DNA of 64,000 nt from Macrolepiota albuminosa (taxonomy: Eukaryota > Basidiomycota > Agaricomycetes > Agaricales > Agaricaceae): contig JAMWFC010000033.1 of NCBI GenBank assembly GCA_027475525.1, forward strand, positions 620,001 through 684,000, in the 5' to 3' direction. A program made the position numbers and the translations under genes. A model generated the notes under the pieces. It saw only the letters and a list, made by a program, of their open reading frames with translations, was not told the DNA's origin and ran no database searches. Below, in pieces: positions 33,245-44,884 of this stretch; position 1 is the first letter of the stretch, and each line of letters opens with the position of its first letter.

Positions 33245-33256
33245 TCTCCCCCCAAC
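33245..33256 (-). promoter_or_regulatory. Polypurine tract of family B element
   Basis: Minus-strand GTTGGGGGGAGA immediately before the 3' LTR start; the expected plus-strand primer position. Confidence 0.75.
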
Positions 33257-33412
33257 TGAAAAATTGACTGTCCTCAGTCACCAAATAAGGCTACCGTTAC
33301 TGCTTTTGTGACAAGTGGTCTGTGCGTTCTTGAGATTTTGTTTATAGTCCTGGCGCATAAGTTTGGACTTCACCTCTCTCCCCTGATTTACCTGGCGCTC
33401 ATTTTTAATAAA

Positions 33413-36342
33413 ATGTCTTTCCGTGTTCCAACTCTGCCCCCTGTTCCCTCTCAAGCTGCCTAGGAAGCCGCCTACGCCTATATCACCAGGGCCAATCGCT
33501 TTATTCGCCATTTCGAGGGCGTTGGCGCTGAGGCGTCCCAAAACCTTGTGGTTGGCGTGATGAAGCTTCTGGAACGATGGTATGAAGTGCGGGTCCTTGG
33601 TGTTGGCTGGGATCGCAAGATCAAGGTGCGGGAGTGGTGCCACGCACGGTATGTCGACAATCGTGGCACTGAGTGGTTAGCGCCTTTCTCTTGCTTTGTA
33701 AGTTGTCTCTGCTGCCTGCCGTGTCGCTTAGCTGATTGTTCCCTAGGCGCCTCCCCCTGTCCCCACTATTGAGGACGAGTTGGAGGACATTCTGTCTGGG
33801 GCGTTGCCGATGATGGTAAGCGCGCCTGCGGCAGAGTGAGTATTCCTAACCCCTTCTTTTGACTTAGCTTTGGTCTGATTTGTCGCCCCATAGCAAACAG
33901 GAGGTGTTGGCGCCCCTGGCACACATGCAAGTGGCCGAGGAGCTGGCGACGCGGCAGGAGGAAATTTCTCAAGATGCCCGGGAAATCACCAGGGCTCTGG
34001 AGGAGCGGGAGAGGGTCAGGGAGTTGGCGGAGGAGATGGAGGGAGTTGCTGCGGGGAAGGCGCCTGCCGCCAAGGGGCAGGAGACTGGAGAACCCAGCAA
34101 GGTAGGTCGCGCTGGCAGCACTTTGAGCCCAGTGTTGCCGGCTAGCAAGTCGGGCTCGCCGAGGAAGCCGGTAGGCGCTTCCAAACGCAAGGTAAGTGCT
34201 GAATTTCACTTGCCATTGCCGACGGTCGCTAACGACATCTGCAGAGTCGCAAGGCGGCTCCTCAATACGTGGTGAGTGGTACTTTCTTTTTGAACTGGAA
34301 TTACTAAGTTTCTGTAGGTGCCAACACAAAGTTCCTTTGACGACAAGGAACTGAGAGGTTTGCTTTTGCCGCATCGGGAGGAAGCCGTTCTTGACGAGGG
34401 ACAAGAGGCCGGGGTCGTAATGGAGGAAATGAAGGGGAAGAAGACCATTTCCTTAGCGACTCGGCAGGCCTTTAAGGAGGCGCAGGGGGCGGTAAGTGAC
34501 TTTTCTGTCTCTTTTAGTTTCTTGCTAACTCTTAGCGCTAGTGTGACAAGTGCTGGGCAGACAACGACCCAGAAGGCTGCTGGTTCCCGACTGGGGCCCA
34601 GCCAGGTTATCGTTGTGGTGCTCTCAAGCGCGCTTGCACCATTGACAGGGCCAAGAGTCGCGAGCATGGCGGCGCGCCAGATGCCCTTGTTGAGAAGACA
34701 TTTTCCCACGCTGTCCTGGTACGACGGGCTAGGGAGTTTGTGGAGGGGCAGAAGAAGAAGGTTGCCGCCGGAGGAATGGCGGCTGTTGGACGAGCCTCCT
34801 TGGCATTGCCGACACGCCAAGGGGATGGGACGGAATCTGTCGGCAATCAAGGCGCCAGCGAGCGCCAAGGGACTTCGGTTCCAGAAAAATGACAAGCCCC
34901 TTCCCCAAGCAAGGGGAAGGGCAAAGCAAAGCGCCCCCATGTGGTATCGTCGTCGCCTTCCCCCTCGCCAGCGCCAAAGGACACCGAAATGGAGGACCTG
35001 GAGAAGGCGTTGGCAGCTAGTCGCCTCCCACCTCGTGACACAGAGGCTGGCCCCAGCGGTCTTTTGTTGCCCATTCATTTGGTGGCAAGGTCTCTTGGCG
35101 GGGAGCAGGAGGAGGGAGAGCGGGAGGTGCCTCAAGAGGAGCGGGAAGACGCTCCCACAGATATCGAGATGGGGGAGGAGGAGAAGGCAGAGGGAGCGGT
35201 AACGGGAGGGGATGAGGACGCCGAGGGTGAAGAAGAGACCTTGGCGACGCAACAGGATGGTGGCAAGGAGGTGGCAGCAAAGGAGGTGGCAGCGGGAGAA
35301 GGGGAGGGAGTGGCAGGAGTCACCAGGGAGGAGCCTGAGTGGCACTGGCTGCCTCCCTACGGCAACGTGGCCCCCTGGGAGGTATCAGATCCTGAGGACA
35401 TTGCCGGATTGGAGCCGAGGCGCTGTCAGGGGACCCCTCATTCCTTTCTTCTTTCACTCCTTATTTCTTCACTCTCCTTTCATTCACTTCCTTATTTCTT
35501 CTACCATTCTCTCATTTTGCTGTTACTACTTCTTCAACACTATCTGTTGATACTATTCTCAACCTTTGAGGTGCTCTGGTTCTTTAGCTATCACTCAGAC
35601 AAGTGTGGGCCCTTCAGCACCGCTCCAGGCTGCTTAGATAAGCCGGAGTTTGCCTTTCTGACTTCTAAAGTCCGGAGTTTTCCTCCCTTGTTTGCACACT
35701 TGTTTGGTTAGTCAATTTTCGAGTTTTTAAGGTTTTGTTGTACTGTACAGTTGTTTCCCACGCTTCAGAGGCCCCAGAAGCGTCCAACCTGGCATAGGGA
35801 ATCCCCAGACTTGTTCTCTTTGGATCTCCCTCTGCCAGGTGAGTAGCTACCTTGATATTGTCAGTATATATTCTAATACACTTTGGATCTCCCTCTGCCA
35901 GCTGTGTGACTGAGCCACAGCCTCTAGAGGTCGCCCTTACAGGCGCCCTGTAATCGCCAGGGTCAACCCCGCTTGGACCCCTCAGCCTGAACTGACGGTT
36001 ACTGGCGACGCCTTCCAGTGGCTGGGGCAAGATCTTGTCTACCTGGTCGTGGCGCTCAATCCTCGCGACATGCTGGAGTGGTACTCGAGAAGGGCGGCAA
36101 CAATGGAGTCGTCAATGGAGCGGGAACGGGAACGAGTCCGAGGTCAGTTGATGGCGCTGAGGTTGCGCTATTCCAACTTGGGTCGCAGCCTGCATGTCCT
36201 GTGCGATTACCAAGCAGATTGCCAAGCCACCATGGATTGGCAAACCGCGAATAACATCTTGCCTGGCAACCTCCTTCCACTTCGCGACTCCTCTTTGCCA
36301 GTTTCCGACGACTCCTTGCCAATGGACAATGAGAGTGACTGA
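33413..36342 (+). pseudogene. Antisense spliced accessory gene of family B element
   Basis: Opposite in strand to the pol end at 36767-37198 and located between it and the 3' LTR. Exons: 33413-33697, 33747-33815, 33868-34191, 34245-34271, 34318-34491, and 34542-35423 joined across a solo LTR to 35947-36342. Every intron is GT...AG and phase 0, giving 719 codons including the stop. The last exon begins at the first Cys of a cluster C-x2-C-x8-C-x11-C-x6-C (CDKCWADNDPEGCW, RCGALKRAC). Upstream is a helical, charged region; downstream are basic and Ser/Pro low complexity, an acidic Glu-rich run and an Arg/Glu coiled coil. Two premature stops: TAG at 33461 (Gln) and TGA at 34890 (Arg). Likely a homologue of the antisense gene at 3766-7487; function unknown. 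Confidence 0.75.
35424..35941 (+). repeat. Solo LTR, family F
   Basis: 518 bp, TGTCAGGGGACC to CGCCCTTACA, flanked by a perfect 5-bp duplication GGCGC (35419-35423 and 35942-35946). It interrupts the antisense gene; removal restores the frame. Contains a near-perfect internal direct repeat of TTTGGATCTCCCTCTGCCAG. Two further copies, both CpG-poor, are at 44450-44884 and 59911-60266. Confidence 0.92.
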
Positions 36343-36766
36343 GCGGACCTTAGCGTAGATAGGCCGCTTATTGTATAGCTTTTTGATACCGCCCGTCCTT
36401 GTAAATATATTTTTACCGCCACCTTGCTGAGTAAACGGATAAGTCTCGTAATCTGAGTTAGCGCAACAGCATAGAGCAAAGAAAGTAAAGAAAGCAAGCG
36501 GCAAGTATTCTAAGGTAGGTTTTTAGCAACAATAGTAGTAGGTGAGGGACTTAGACAAATTTTGAGGAAAAAGGGAAACACTCAGTAAATCATCATAGCA
36601 AAAAACCCTTGGCAAGAGTTGCGCAGGGTGCTAAGCATTGGCGACACGCTAGCGCTGCGACTTGACTATGTAAGAAAATGTCTGTTGGATATAGTACAGT
36701 AAGTATCAGCAAGAAAGATAGGTAAGATAAGTAATAGAAAAAGGGAGCTCATCAATATATTCTTTT
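36343..36766. other. Spacer between antisense gene and family B pol
   Basis: 424 bp between the stop of the plus-strand antisense gene and the stop of the minus-strand pol. It must hold both transcript ends. AT-richer than its neighbours; no coding signal seen. Confidence 0.5.
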
Positions 36767-37198
36767 CTAATTATTTTCTTCTTCTTCAACTAAAGTCGGC
36801 AAGTCATCATCGTCCAATAATTCGGTTTCTTCAAGTTCTCTCAGCTTGGCAGTGTCGATATCTAGCGCTTCAAATGGCAAGTCAATGTGTTCTCTGGCGA
36901 GATATGGCAATAGGCAAAAGGCGGCAACAGGTCGATGTAGTACTGAACCATCTAATTCACAGAGCACGTAAGCGCCTCCACGGTTACGAGAGATAACTAC
37001 CAAGGGTCCAAGGTAGCGCGGGCGCATTTTCTTGTTGTATGAGGTTTCAATTTTGGAGTTGCGCATAAGTACTAGCGCTCCTCTCGGGAAGTTGTAATCC
37101 TTGATAGTGGTGCTATGCTCGGTCTCGAATTGTAGGGCTGCTTGGCAACGGGCGCTTTGTATTATGATGGATGCACTATCTTTTTCTCCCTCTGCTGC
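36767..37198 (-). pseudogene. Family B integrase C-terminal domain
   Basis: On the minus strand: a helix with ARCQAALQFETEHSTTIKDY, then the small-barrel domain FPRGALVLMRNS ... RPRYLGPLVVISRNRGGAYV ... LDGSVLHRPVAAFCLLPYLA, and an acidic tail ending in a stop at 36767. This GPY/F-type module is the end of gypsy integrases. The upstream part is cut by a family-C LTR at 37199. It overlaps in alignment with, but differs from, the end of the integrase at 16390-17223, so it belongs to another copy. Confidence 0.85.
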
Positions 37199-38244
37199 TG
37201 ATAGGCTTCTACTCGGACTGAGTGCATCAAGGGACATTATAGGCCAACCAACACTTGACGTACTGGAGACTCTAGTGACCAGTTTGGGATATAGAGCAGC
37301 CCTAGCTCTGGCACTCTACTACAGGACTTATCCATTTACCCTAATTGCCAGCTACCAGGCCTTCAGCACACTCCATTCACCTATTTCAAGGACAAAAGAG
37401 GCTCAGAATGTATAGCGCTAACACAACAGTGGGAGGGGACTCTAAACAAACCCCGATCACTTTCAGAAGGAGTCAGCAGCAGGCGCTGCCATTTGACGAG
37501 GCACTTCAATCAGAAGTCTAAAAGGATCAATGATGGTGGCACAGAATATACTTAAACCTGACATCTGGACCTGTCAGAAACTGGTACAATGAGTAGCACT
37601 GACATTAGCACTCACAGCGTCTGTCAAGGATTTTCTGACCATACCCCAGAACAGCCTGGCCAATCGGAGTTATAGTAAAAGTGAGCAGACTCGTATAATT
37701 CTAAGTCAATATAGAGTTGCCGTTGGTCGCCGTCATCCATGTGCAAAAGGTCACTGTTGACAGGTCACCATTAGAGAAAACTATGAGGAGAGGTGCTAGG
37801 AGGTAGTGCCGCAGATGGACTTTTATCTTGGCAAACACGGTAGTGCATAGTATATAAAATAGCTACTTCACATGTATATAACAACAAATCATAACCTCTT
37901 GAGCACACAGTTACACTTAGCGTTCAAATTGCACTAGCTTTCTCTGACTTTGTTACTAAGTTGGGTGCTAGCCTCATCTATCTCGTCTTTGTCGTTTACA
38001 GTGCCACCTATGGGCACAATATGCTGCGCTACTCATCTTTTCTTCTATATCTTTGTTTAAGCTATGATGCTTACCGTCTGCCAGGTAGCATCTGAGGCAC
38101 TATAATCTAGCACATTGTTCTATCACCTCTGCTTGAGCACACTGGGACCCTGTCAGGACTTCTCACAACTACATATGCCAAGTGCTGAAGATAGTGTTGT
38201 ACTGCGTATATGTCTAGTGCACCCAACCACAGTTAGCATTATCA
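37199..38244 (+). repeat. Solo LTR, family C (decayed copy)
   Basis: 1046 bp, TGATAGGCTTC to TTAGCATTATCA, flanked by CTGC (37195-37198) and CCGC (38245-38248), a duplication with one transition. Compared with the copy at 27648 many CG dinucleotides have become TG or CA. Confidence 0.85.
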
Positions 38245-38269
38245 CCGCCTGGGTCCTGACCAAATCCAT

Positions 38270-38640
38270 AACCTCCACACACAAGGTGTGTGCCACCATG
38301 ATCTCAAGCTTAAGAACCTCCTTGATGCAGCAGGCACCCTTAAAATCTCTGACTTTGGTCTCTCTACCATATACAAGCTCAAAGAATCAGGCTGCACATA
38401 TCTCCTCACCAAATGCTGCAGCAGCCTGCCCTATGTTGCTCTAAAGGTATGTAGTATCTACCCCCCATCTTCACGCTTACTTATAATACTCTACAGCTTA
38501 ACTCAGACAAACTGTACAATGCTGAGCTGATTGACATATGGGGCATCAGCATCATCTTGTATGCCATGCTCGCAAGCAGTACATCTTCTCCTCTCCCCAA
38601 TCCAACCCTAATTAACCCAACCCAACCTGCCTTGAGGAGG
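38270..38640 (+). pseudogene. Decayed CHK1-type protein kinase fragment
   Basis: Shows the core of a checkpoint-kinase-like Ser/Thr kinase: VCHHDLKLKNLLDAAGTLKI, SDFGLSTIYKLKESG, a LLTKCCSSLPYVAL activation loop, then across a GT...AG intron (about 38449-38498) LNSDKLYNAELIDIWGISII. The order HxD-LK-x2-N, DFG, SLPYVA-(P/E), D-W-G is that of fungal CHK1. The catalytic HRD is HHD (Arg lost, a CpG-type change) and the APE Glu region is altered. Only about 100 residues remain, without N-lobe or C-terminus. It is probably a fragment carried or left by a transposon rather than the working gene. Confidence 0.7.
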
Positions 38641-38675
38641 CTGTCCATTATCCCTCTTGCTCACCACCACTAGTA

Positions 38676-39062
38676 AGTCTTTATCTATTCTAAGCTTCAT
38701 TAGACTCACACCACATGGATACATAGATGACTGTGCCATGCTGCACTGGAACTTTATGCTTGTCTTGATGGTACAAAGGCTCTGGCTGCCATGAGGATTT
38801 GAGTCCTTGTTGGATCTATCTTCAGCAGACTTCCTCCCTCTGTAAGTCAGGTCTATTATATCATATATTTATTCTTGTTAATGTCTGTTTAGTCTATCCT
38901 AGCCATTGCAAACCTCCTGCTCACACTTCCTCGACTTGGCCACTCATATCTATTCCAAGCTTCATCAGACTCACACCATATGGATGCATGGATGACTGTG
39001 CTGTGCTGTGTTGGAACTTTATGCTTATCTTGATGTTACAAAGGCTCTGAGTCCTTGTTGAT
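38676..39062 (+). repeat. Imperfect direct repeat pair of about 115 bp
   Basis: Segment about 38676-38785 recurs at about 38945-39054: both run CTATTC-AAGCTTCAT-AGACTCACACCA, then ATGGAT-CAT-GATGACTGTGC, then GGAACTTTATGCTT-TCTTGATG-TACAAAGGCTCTG. By eye around 90% identical, differences mostly transitions. It follows the kinase fragment and may be a local duplication. Confidence 0.75.
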
Positions 39063-39898
39063 AATGAATTTTTTTCTAAGGCAATCAATGCATTGTCCTA
39101 TTTCAATGCTTCTGGCTCATGGTGTGACTCTTTAGGTTAAGAAAGCATATGACAAAGATTCTGAAATACAAGATTTTGTTGGAGAAAATCAGATTTAAGA
39201 GATTGATGAATCAAGTAATGGTCATCTTAGTCATGTATTCTTATTGGTGTGTCTTAACAATGCTGAGTTTTTCTTTGAATAAGAATGCTACATTCACATA
39301 AGATGTGAAAACTGCATCAGGAAACCTATTTTGATATTTGTTCACATTTGAACTCTCACAAAAGAAACCTTAAGCCATTTTCAGCATGGTGTCATAGTTG
39401 TAGCAGATGCCGAGTTGGAAACAGCAGACCCAAAAAGATTCACTTTCTTTCTCGTGCTGTCATCTCTCTCCTGATTGCCCCATTACAGCACAGGTAAGCA
39501 TGTAGTTGCTCTCTCACCACATATTGTTCATCCAAGTTTAGAAATTTGTATACTCCATTTTTCTGTCTCTATCATTTTACTCTGCCACAAAAATCAAGGT
39601 AAGACACTCATCCTACAACAATGAGCTTCTTTCTCATTTCTCTCTGCAGCTTTATCAAACTTGTATCCAGAAAATTTTCATATCCACAAGTTCAATAAAT
39701 ATTGTAAGCCTTTGTCAGCTATAGCCATGTAAGGCTATCTCATCACAATCACTTGTAGATCTTTTCTGTGTATAATAGTCTTGTTTTATGCAGCTACTTG
39801 AGCACTACTTATGATCTGTTTCTACTCTTATTCTGTAATTTGTTCTCCTCCTTTACCAACAGCAGCAGAAGCTGCCATATCATTTCTCTATCACTACA
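39063..39898. other. AT-rich, CpG-poor stretch
   Basis: About 840 bp between the repeat pair and the Plavaka-like remnant. Several pyrimidine tracts and short open frames but nothing I can assign. It may hold the 5' end of the transposon. Confidence 0.35.
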
Positions 39899-42800
39899 CA
39901 ATGCCTCAATGTCTTGAATGTTATGCTAAATTCAAAAATTCTATTGCCATCTCTACTCATAAAAGATACTATAACTCTCTCAAAGTCAAAACTGCTCAAG
40001 TTCTGTAAAGATTTTGTGATCGAGATCCTGAAGAAAAGAAATGACATCACAGAAATAAGTCCAGAGATAAAGAAAGAGAAGAAGACCATGAAATTGGATC
40101 TGTGGTGTGTCACTTAGCTGATTATTCCACTTCAAGTAGTAGTTATTTTTGATTTATCAGGCTTCAAGCAGTCAGAGTAAATTGTTGCCTCCTGATGAGC
40201 ACAGGTTACTATCACCTCCTTTTTGACTTTTTGGTAGACCTTCTCACACAATAAAATTATCAAGGCATTACAAAAACATTATCCCACCACCACCACCACC
40301 TGTTATTCATTATGAACTCTTGCCAACACAAACTTCATCTTCTGATTTATTTTCAGATACATCAGAAGACTTGGAACCTGACATTATATACACTACAAAC
40401 TCCAATAGTTTTAGTGTATACTATTCATATTCTAGTGGATGGTCTTCCTTCACTCCTGATGAATTTTACACCATTTCACGTGTTGCCAATTTTCCAAATT
40501 TCATTAAGACTTCCAACAACACTGATGAAAGACCCTAGTGGAATCCTCTAGGCTCATTACTTGAGACTGCAAAAAGTGCTTACTTTGCATTGTTTGAAAA
40601 TGCAACAGTTTTTTTGATGAAGCACTGGCAGATAAATGGCTCCAACCTCAAATCTGATGCTGAGATGAATTATCTTATTCATGACTATATTCTCCAAGAA
40701 GAGTGGAAAAAAGAAGATCTTTGGAGCTTCAGTTCAGGCTGGGAGAGCAAACATCTTGATAACTTTTATCAATCAATGTTGTCATCACCAACTCTTAATG
40801 ATTCACTATTCAAAGTTAATGATGGCTGAAAATATTCATCACTGAAGATCTCAGCTTTTGCTACTGGCCACAGACATGCTTCTGAAGCTGCTGCACCTGT
40901 CTTTGAAGTACCTGGCTTTGCCCATTGCTCCTTCAGTGACACTATTCTTGGTGTTATTCAGAGTTCTGCAGCATCCACTTTTGTTATTTATCCACATCAA
41001 ATCTTCTGGCATCCAACATCAGATTCTCTGTTTGAATGTATCATATCTAACTTCTTTACTGCAGATTTCTTTATTCAAGAGTTTGAGAAAGTCCATCAAC
41101 TATCCCAGATAGTTGGAATTGAAAATGTTGTTCTTGAGATCTCACTCTAGTCTGACTCAACACATTTAACCAACTTTGGCAAGGCCTCACTCTGGCCAAT
41201 TTACTGGTCTCCTGCAAATCAATGGAAGAGCATCTGTGAAAAACCATCTTTTATTCTCAGATAATCATCTTGCTTATATTCCAAAGGTATAATTATTGCT
41301 CTTATACTGTCATGACATCATGCACTGAAATATTTACCAGCTGCCTGACTTATTCCAAGACTGGTATATTGAGACTTATGGCATTCCTACATCTGCTGAA
41401 ATTCTCAGATTTGTTTGGCAAGAAATAATGATGGTAGCATGGTTATGCATATTAGATCCTGACTTTCTCAAAATTTATATTCATGGGCTTCTGGTCCAAT
41501 ACACTGACTTGATCCTTTGACAATGGTTTCCTTGCTTTGTAACTTACTCTATGAACTACCCAGAAAAGTAAGTTTTATATCTCCAATGCTTTTATGCTCA
41601 CTCATGATATATAGAATTCTCATTATTTGTATACAATATCTTTCTCAGTTTCCTTGTTCACAGTGTTGCATTCAATTGCATGAGATTTCTCAGCTTGGTG
41701 GAAAGCTTGACCAAAAATGTCAACAAACCAGGCTTAGAGTTGATAATGCACAGAGGCATCAACGTATTGAACAGGCTTGTAAGTTGATATTTGTCAAAGA
41801 GTATGGTGTTGAGAGTGAAAGTATCAAAACTCTACTCAAAGAAAGGTCATTGACATCATTAAAAGTACAAAAGTCCATCTTTTCAAAATGCCCATCAATT
41901 ACTTTTTTTCTTTAAAAATGCATTCTCTGTTTGACTAAATGACTATGGATTTGATTTCCACTCCATGTTGACATCAGATATTCTTCATGAGTTGAACTTG
42001 TAGTATTTTTGGCTGTTTTTAAACATGCTCTTCAGCTGCTATATGCTGCTGATAATAATTCTATTCAAGAGCTGAATAAGCAGTCAGCTACTTCTATTGT
42101 TATCTATAAGCTGTTGTTTATTTAAACATACTCATAGATTTTAAAATATATCTACCTTTGATCACAACACTATTCAGAAATTTGCTAATGACACTGCAGC
42201 AATGAAAAAAATGGCTAGGCAAGATTATGAGGACATTCTCCAGGTAAATTTCAAAAAAAAAATTGTTCACTAATGATGATATACTAAGATTTTTACAGTG
42301 TGCTATTCCTGTCTTTGAAGAGTTACTTCCTGAGCCACACAATACTAATTTATATGAGCTCTTATTTGAGCTAGCAACATGGCATGATCTAGCAAAGTTA
42401 AAAATGCATACAGAATCAACTCTCTATGATCTTGATAACTCTCTTATCTGTCTTGACAAGAATTTTTATCATTTCAAAAAGATAACATGTGCTGTATATA
42501 TTACTTGTGATCTACCTAGTAAAATTGCTGCACATAAACGAAGAACTGCTGCTTTAGCTGCTGTTAATGCATAGGAAAAGAGTGCATTCAAGAGAAAAAC
42601 AATAGCTGCTTCTGAAAAGTCATCAAATAAAAAGCTATTCCCAAAACAACTAGATTTGAATCTAAATACAAGCAAAATACATGCTTTAGGTGATTATGTT
42701 GAATCAATCAGGAAACATGGAACAGCTGATAATTATTCAACTTAAATTGTATATAATTTTTTCATCCCTGTATCATAGACTTCTTGAACTCTTGCAGGAT

Positions 42801-44200
42801 GAACTTGCTCATCAAAGAGTTAAACGGATGTTTTCTGTTGTGCAGAAAAGCACTTTTATTCACACTAGGCATTGCCAAGTATGAGCAGCAACAGTGAATT
42901 TTAGAACAAATGCATAAACATGTTCTCAAGACTTCAAAACCACAGAAACGCAAGTCAGGCAAATCAGAAAAGCCTGCAGAAGTACCATGGTTACAATTTG
43001 AAGATGATGAAAAATTACCACTAGATTCTCCTCATGATCATCATGCAATAAGTCATGAAATACGGCATAGTCTTATTCTCTCAAACTGGCTTAAAGAGAA
43101 TGAAAATGATCCAGCATTCAAAGTATGTCTTATTTTATACTCTATGATGCCCTAATGATCTTTTTCAAAGGACTTTTTTGTGAAATTGAAAGATCACTGC
43201 CTAGCCTGACTCTTTAATCAGGATCATGATGGTAATGTTCTTCAATATACACCTACTTAATGCTATAACATTGTTATTCTTGATGACAAGATTTATCACC
43301 ACAAGCATCTATGAGTAAACTATACAACTTATGGTTGCCATCATGCTGAGGACACACTGAACCTATGAACTCATGCTAATGCCATGGTACTGTCATATGA
43401 AGATGATGAGAATGGACAAAAACCATTTCCTTACTAGTTCTGTCACATAATTGGAATTTTCCATGCCAGAATCCAATACATTGGTCCTGATTTGACTTGT
43501 CAAGACCCTTTGTTAATTGAGTTTCTATAGGTCTGATAGTATGATCATGACTTCATTTCAGAAGGTGGCTGGAAGACCTGACAGCTATATCAAATTGGCT
43601 TTGTTGATAGTGAGAATGAGGCAGCATTTGGATTCCTTAATTCAGCATAGATTATACATGATGTCCATCTTATTCCTTCTTTCAAACATAGCCAAACAAG
43701 AGATCTTCTACCAAGTGAGATTGCCTGCAGTTCTACTAAAAAGATGAGGATTATCAACTATTCAATGTTGAAATGTAAGTCTTTTATTCACACTTTTCTT
43801 TTAGACTCATTTTAATATATCTTAAGGTTTGTTGACAGAGATATGATTATGTGATTCCAAGGTAGTGGTGTTGGTCACAAGAATGTTTGTGAAGCAACCA
43901 ACATATTCCTTAATGACAGGCATGTAACTGATATGCTTCAAGACAGTCTACTTGATAAAGAAGCAGGTAAGTATGATGGCAGAAACACTAATCATGCAGT
44001 AGATAAGCAAGTCCAAGAGAAAGAAGAAGATTATGGATATCTAGACCTAATGATATAAGAAAACTTTGAAGAGGTATCTGATATGGATGATGATGGATAG
44101 GAAAATGACCTTGAACTTGATATCTTGGGTTCAGAAGATGAAGATGAAGGCATTGAGAATCTTGATGACCTTTTGGAATACACAGATGACTAATTTTGAA
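39899..44200 (+). pseudogene. Plavaka-type (CACTA-like) transposase remnant
   Basis: Long, heavily decayed plus-strand coding relic. It opens with CLECYAKFKNSIAISTHKRY, a C2H2-like finger (last Cys/His lost) typical of Plavaka N-termini. The middle region has an acidic lead (DTSEDLEPDIIY), FYQSMLSSP, then YPHQIFWHPTSDSLFE, STHLTNFGKASLWPIYW, and RVDNAQRHQRIEQACKLIFV. Near 42263-42574 is ILRFLQCAIPVFEELLPEPH followed by LAKLKMHTEST, the best-conserved block of this family, and later KIHALGDYVESIRKHGTADNYST. More than a dozen in-frame stops and short introns are seen. Terminal repeats were not found. Family assignment rests on remembered motif order; a database search would settle it. Confidence 0.72.
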
Positions 44201-44449
44201 TGTTGATGCTGCTCATGAGATGCTGCACACATATGTAATTGCAACTTGAATTTTATTGACTTGAATCAACAATTAGTCAATGTTTTTTTAAGATATTGTG
44301 TGTTGGACTTACATGATGATATTATGCTATGTGGTCTGCATTCAATTAATATCCACAAGTAATTTCGTTGGCAGTAACAATCTCCAGAAAATTCAGATGC
44401 CATGTCAATTACTGTGATGTTATATATTGACAGGTACCCATATGGTACT

Positions 44450-44884
44450 TGTAAGGGTGACCTCTAGAGGCTGTGGCTTAGTCACACAGCTCGCAGAGGG
44501 AGATCCAAAGAGAACAAGTCTAGAGATTCCCTATGCCAGGTTGGACACTTCTGGGGCCTCTGAAGCATGGGAAACAACTGTACAGTATAACAAAACCTTA
44601 AAAACTCAAAGATTGCCTACACAAACAATTGCACAAATAAGAGGCAAACTCTGGCAAACTCTGGCTTATTTAAGTGGTCTGGAAGTGGTGCTGAGGGGCC
44701 CACACTTGTCTGAATGGTAGCTAAAGAACCAGAGCACCTCAAGGGCTGAGAGTAGTACTAACAGATAGTGTTGAAAGAATAGAAACAGTAAAATGAAATA
44801 ATGTCAGAAGAAATAAGAGAATGAATGAAAGGAGAGTGAAGAAATAAGGAGTGAGAAAAGGAAGAAATGAGGAGTCTCCTGATA
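44450..44884 (-). repeat. Solo LTR, family F (inverted)
   Basis: 435 bp; on the minus strand starts TATCAGGAGACTCC (TG decayed to TA) and ends CACCCTTACA, flanked by perfect GTACT duplications (44445-44449 and 44885-44889). CpG-poor relative of the 35424 copy. Confidence 0.9.

Noticed and set aside
34206..35345. Minus-strand open frame of 379 codons over the family B antisense gene
   Set aside because: The plus strand has consistent GT...AG introns and a Cys cluster; the minus frame is Leu/Pro/Ser-rich without a domain.
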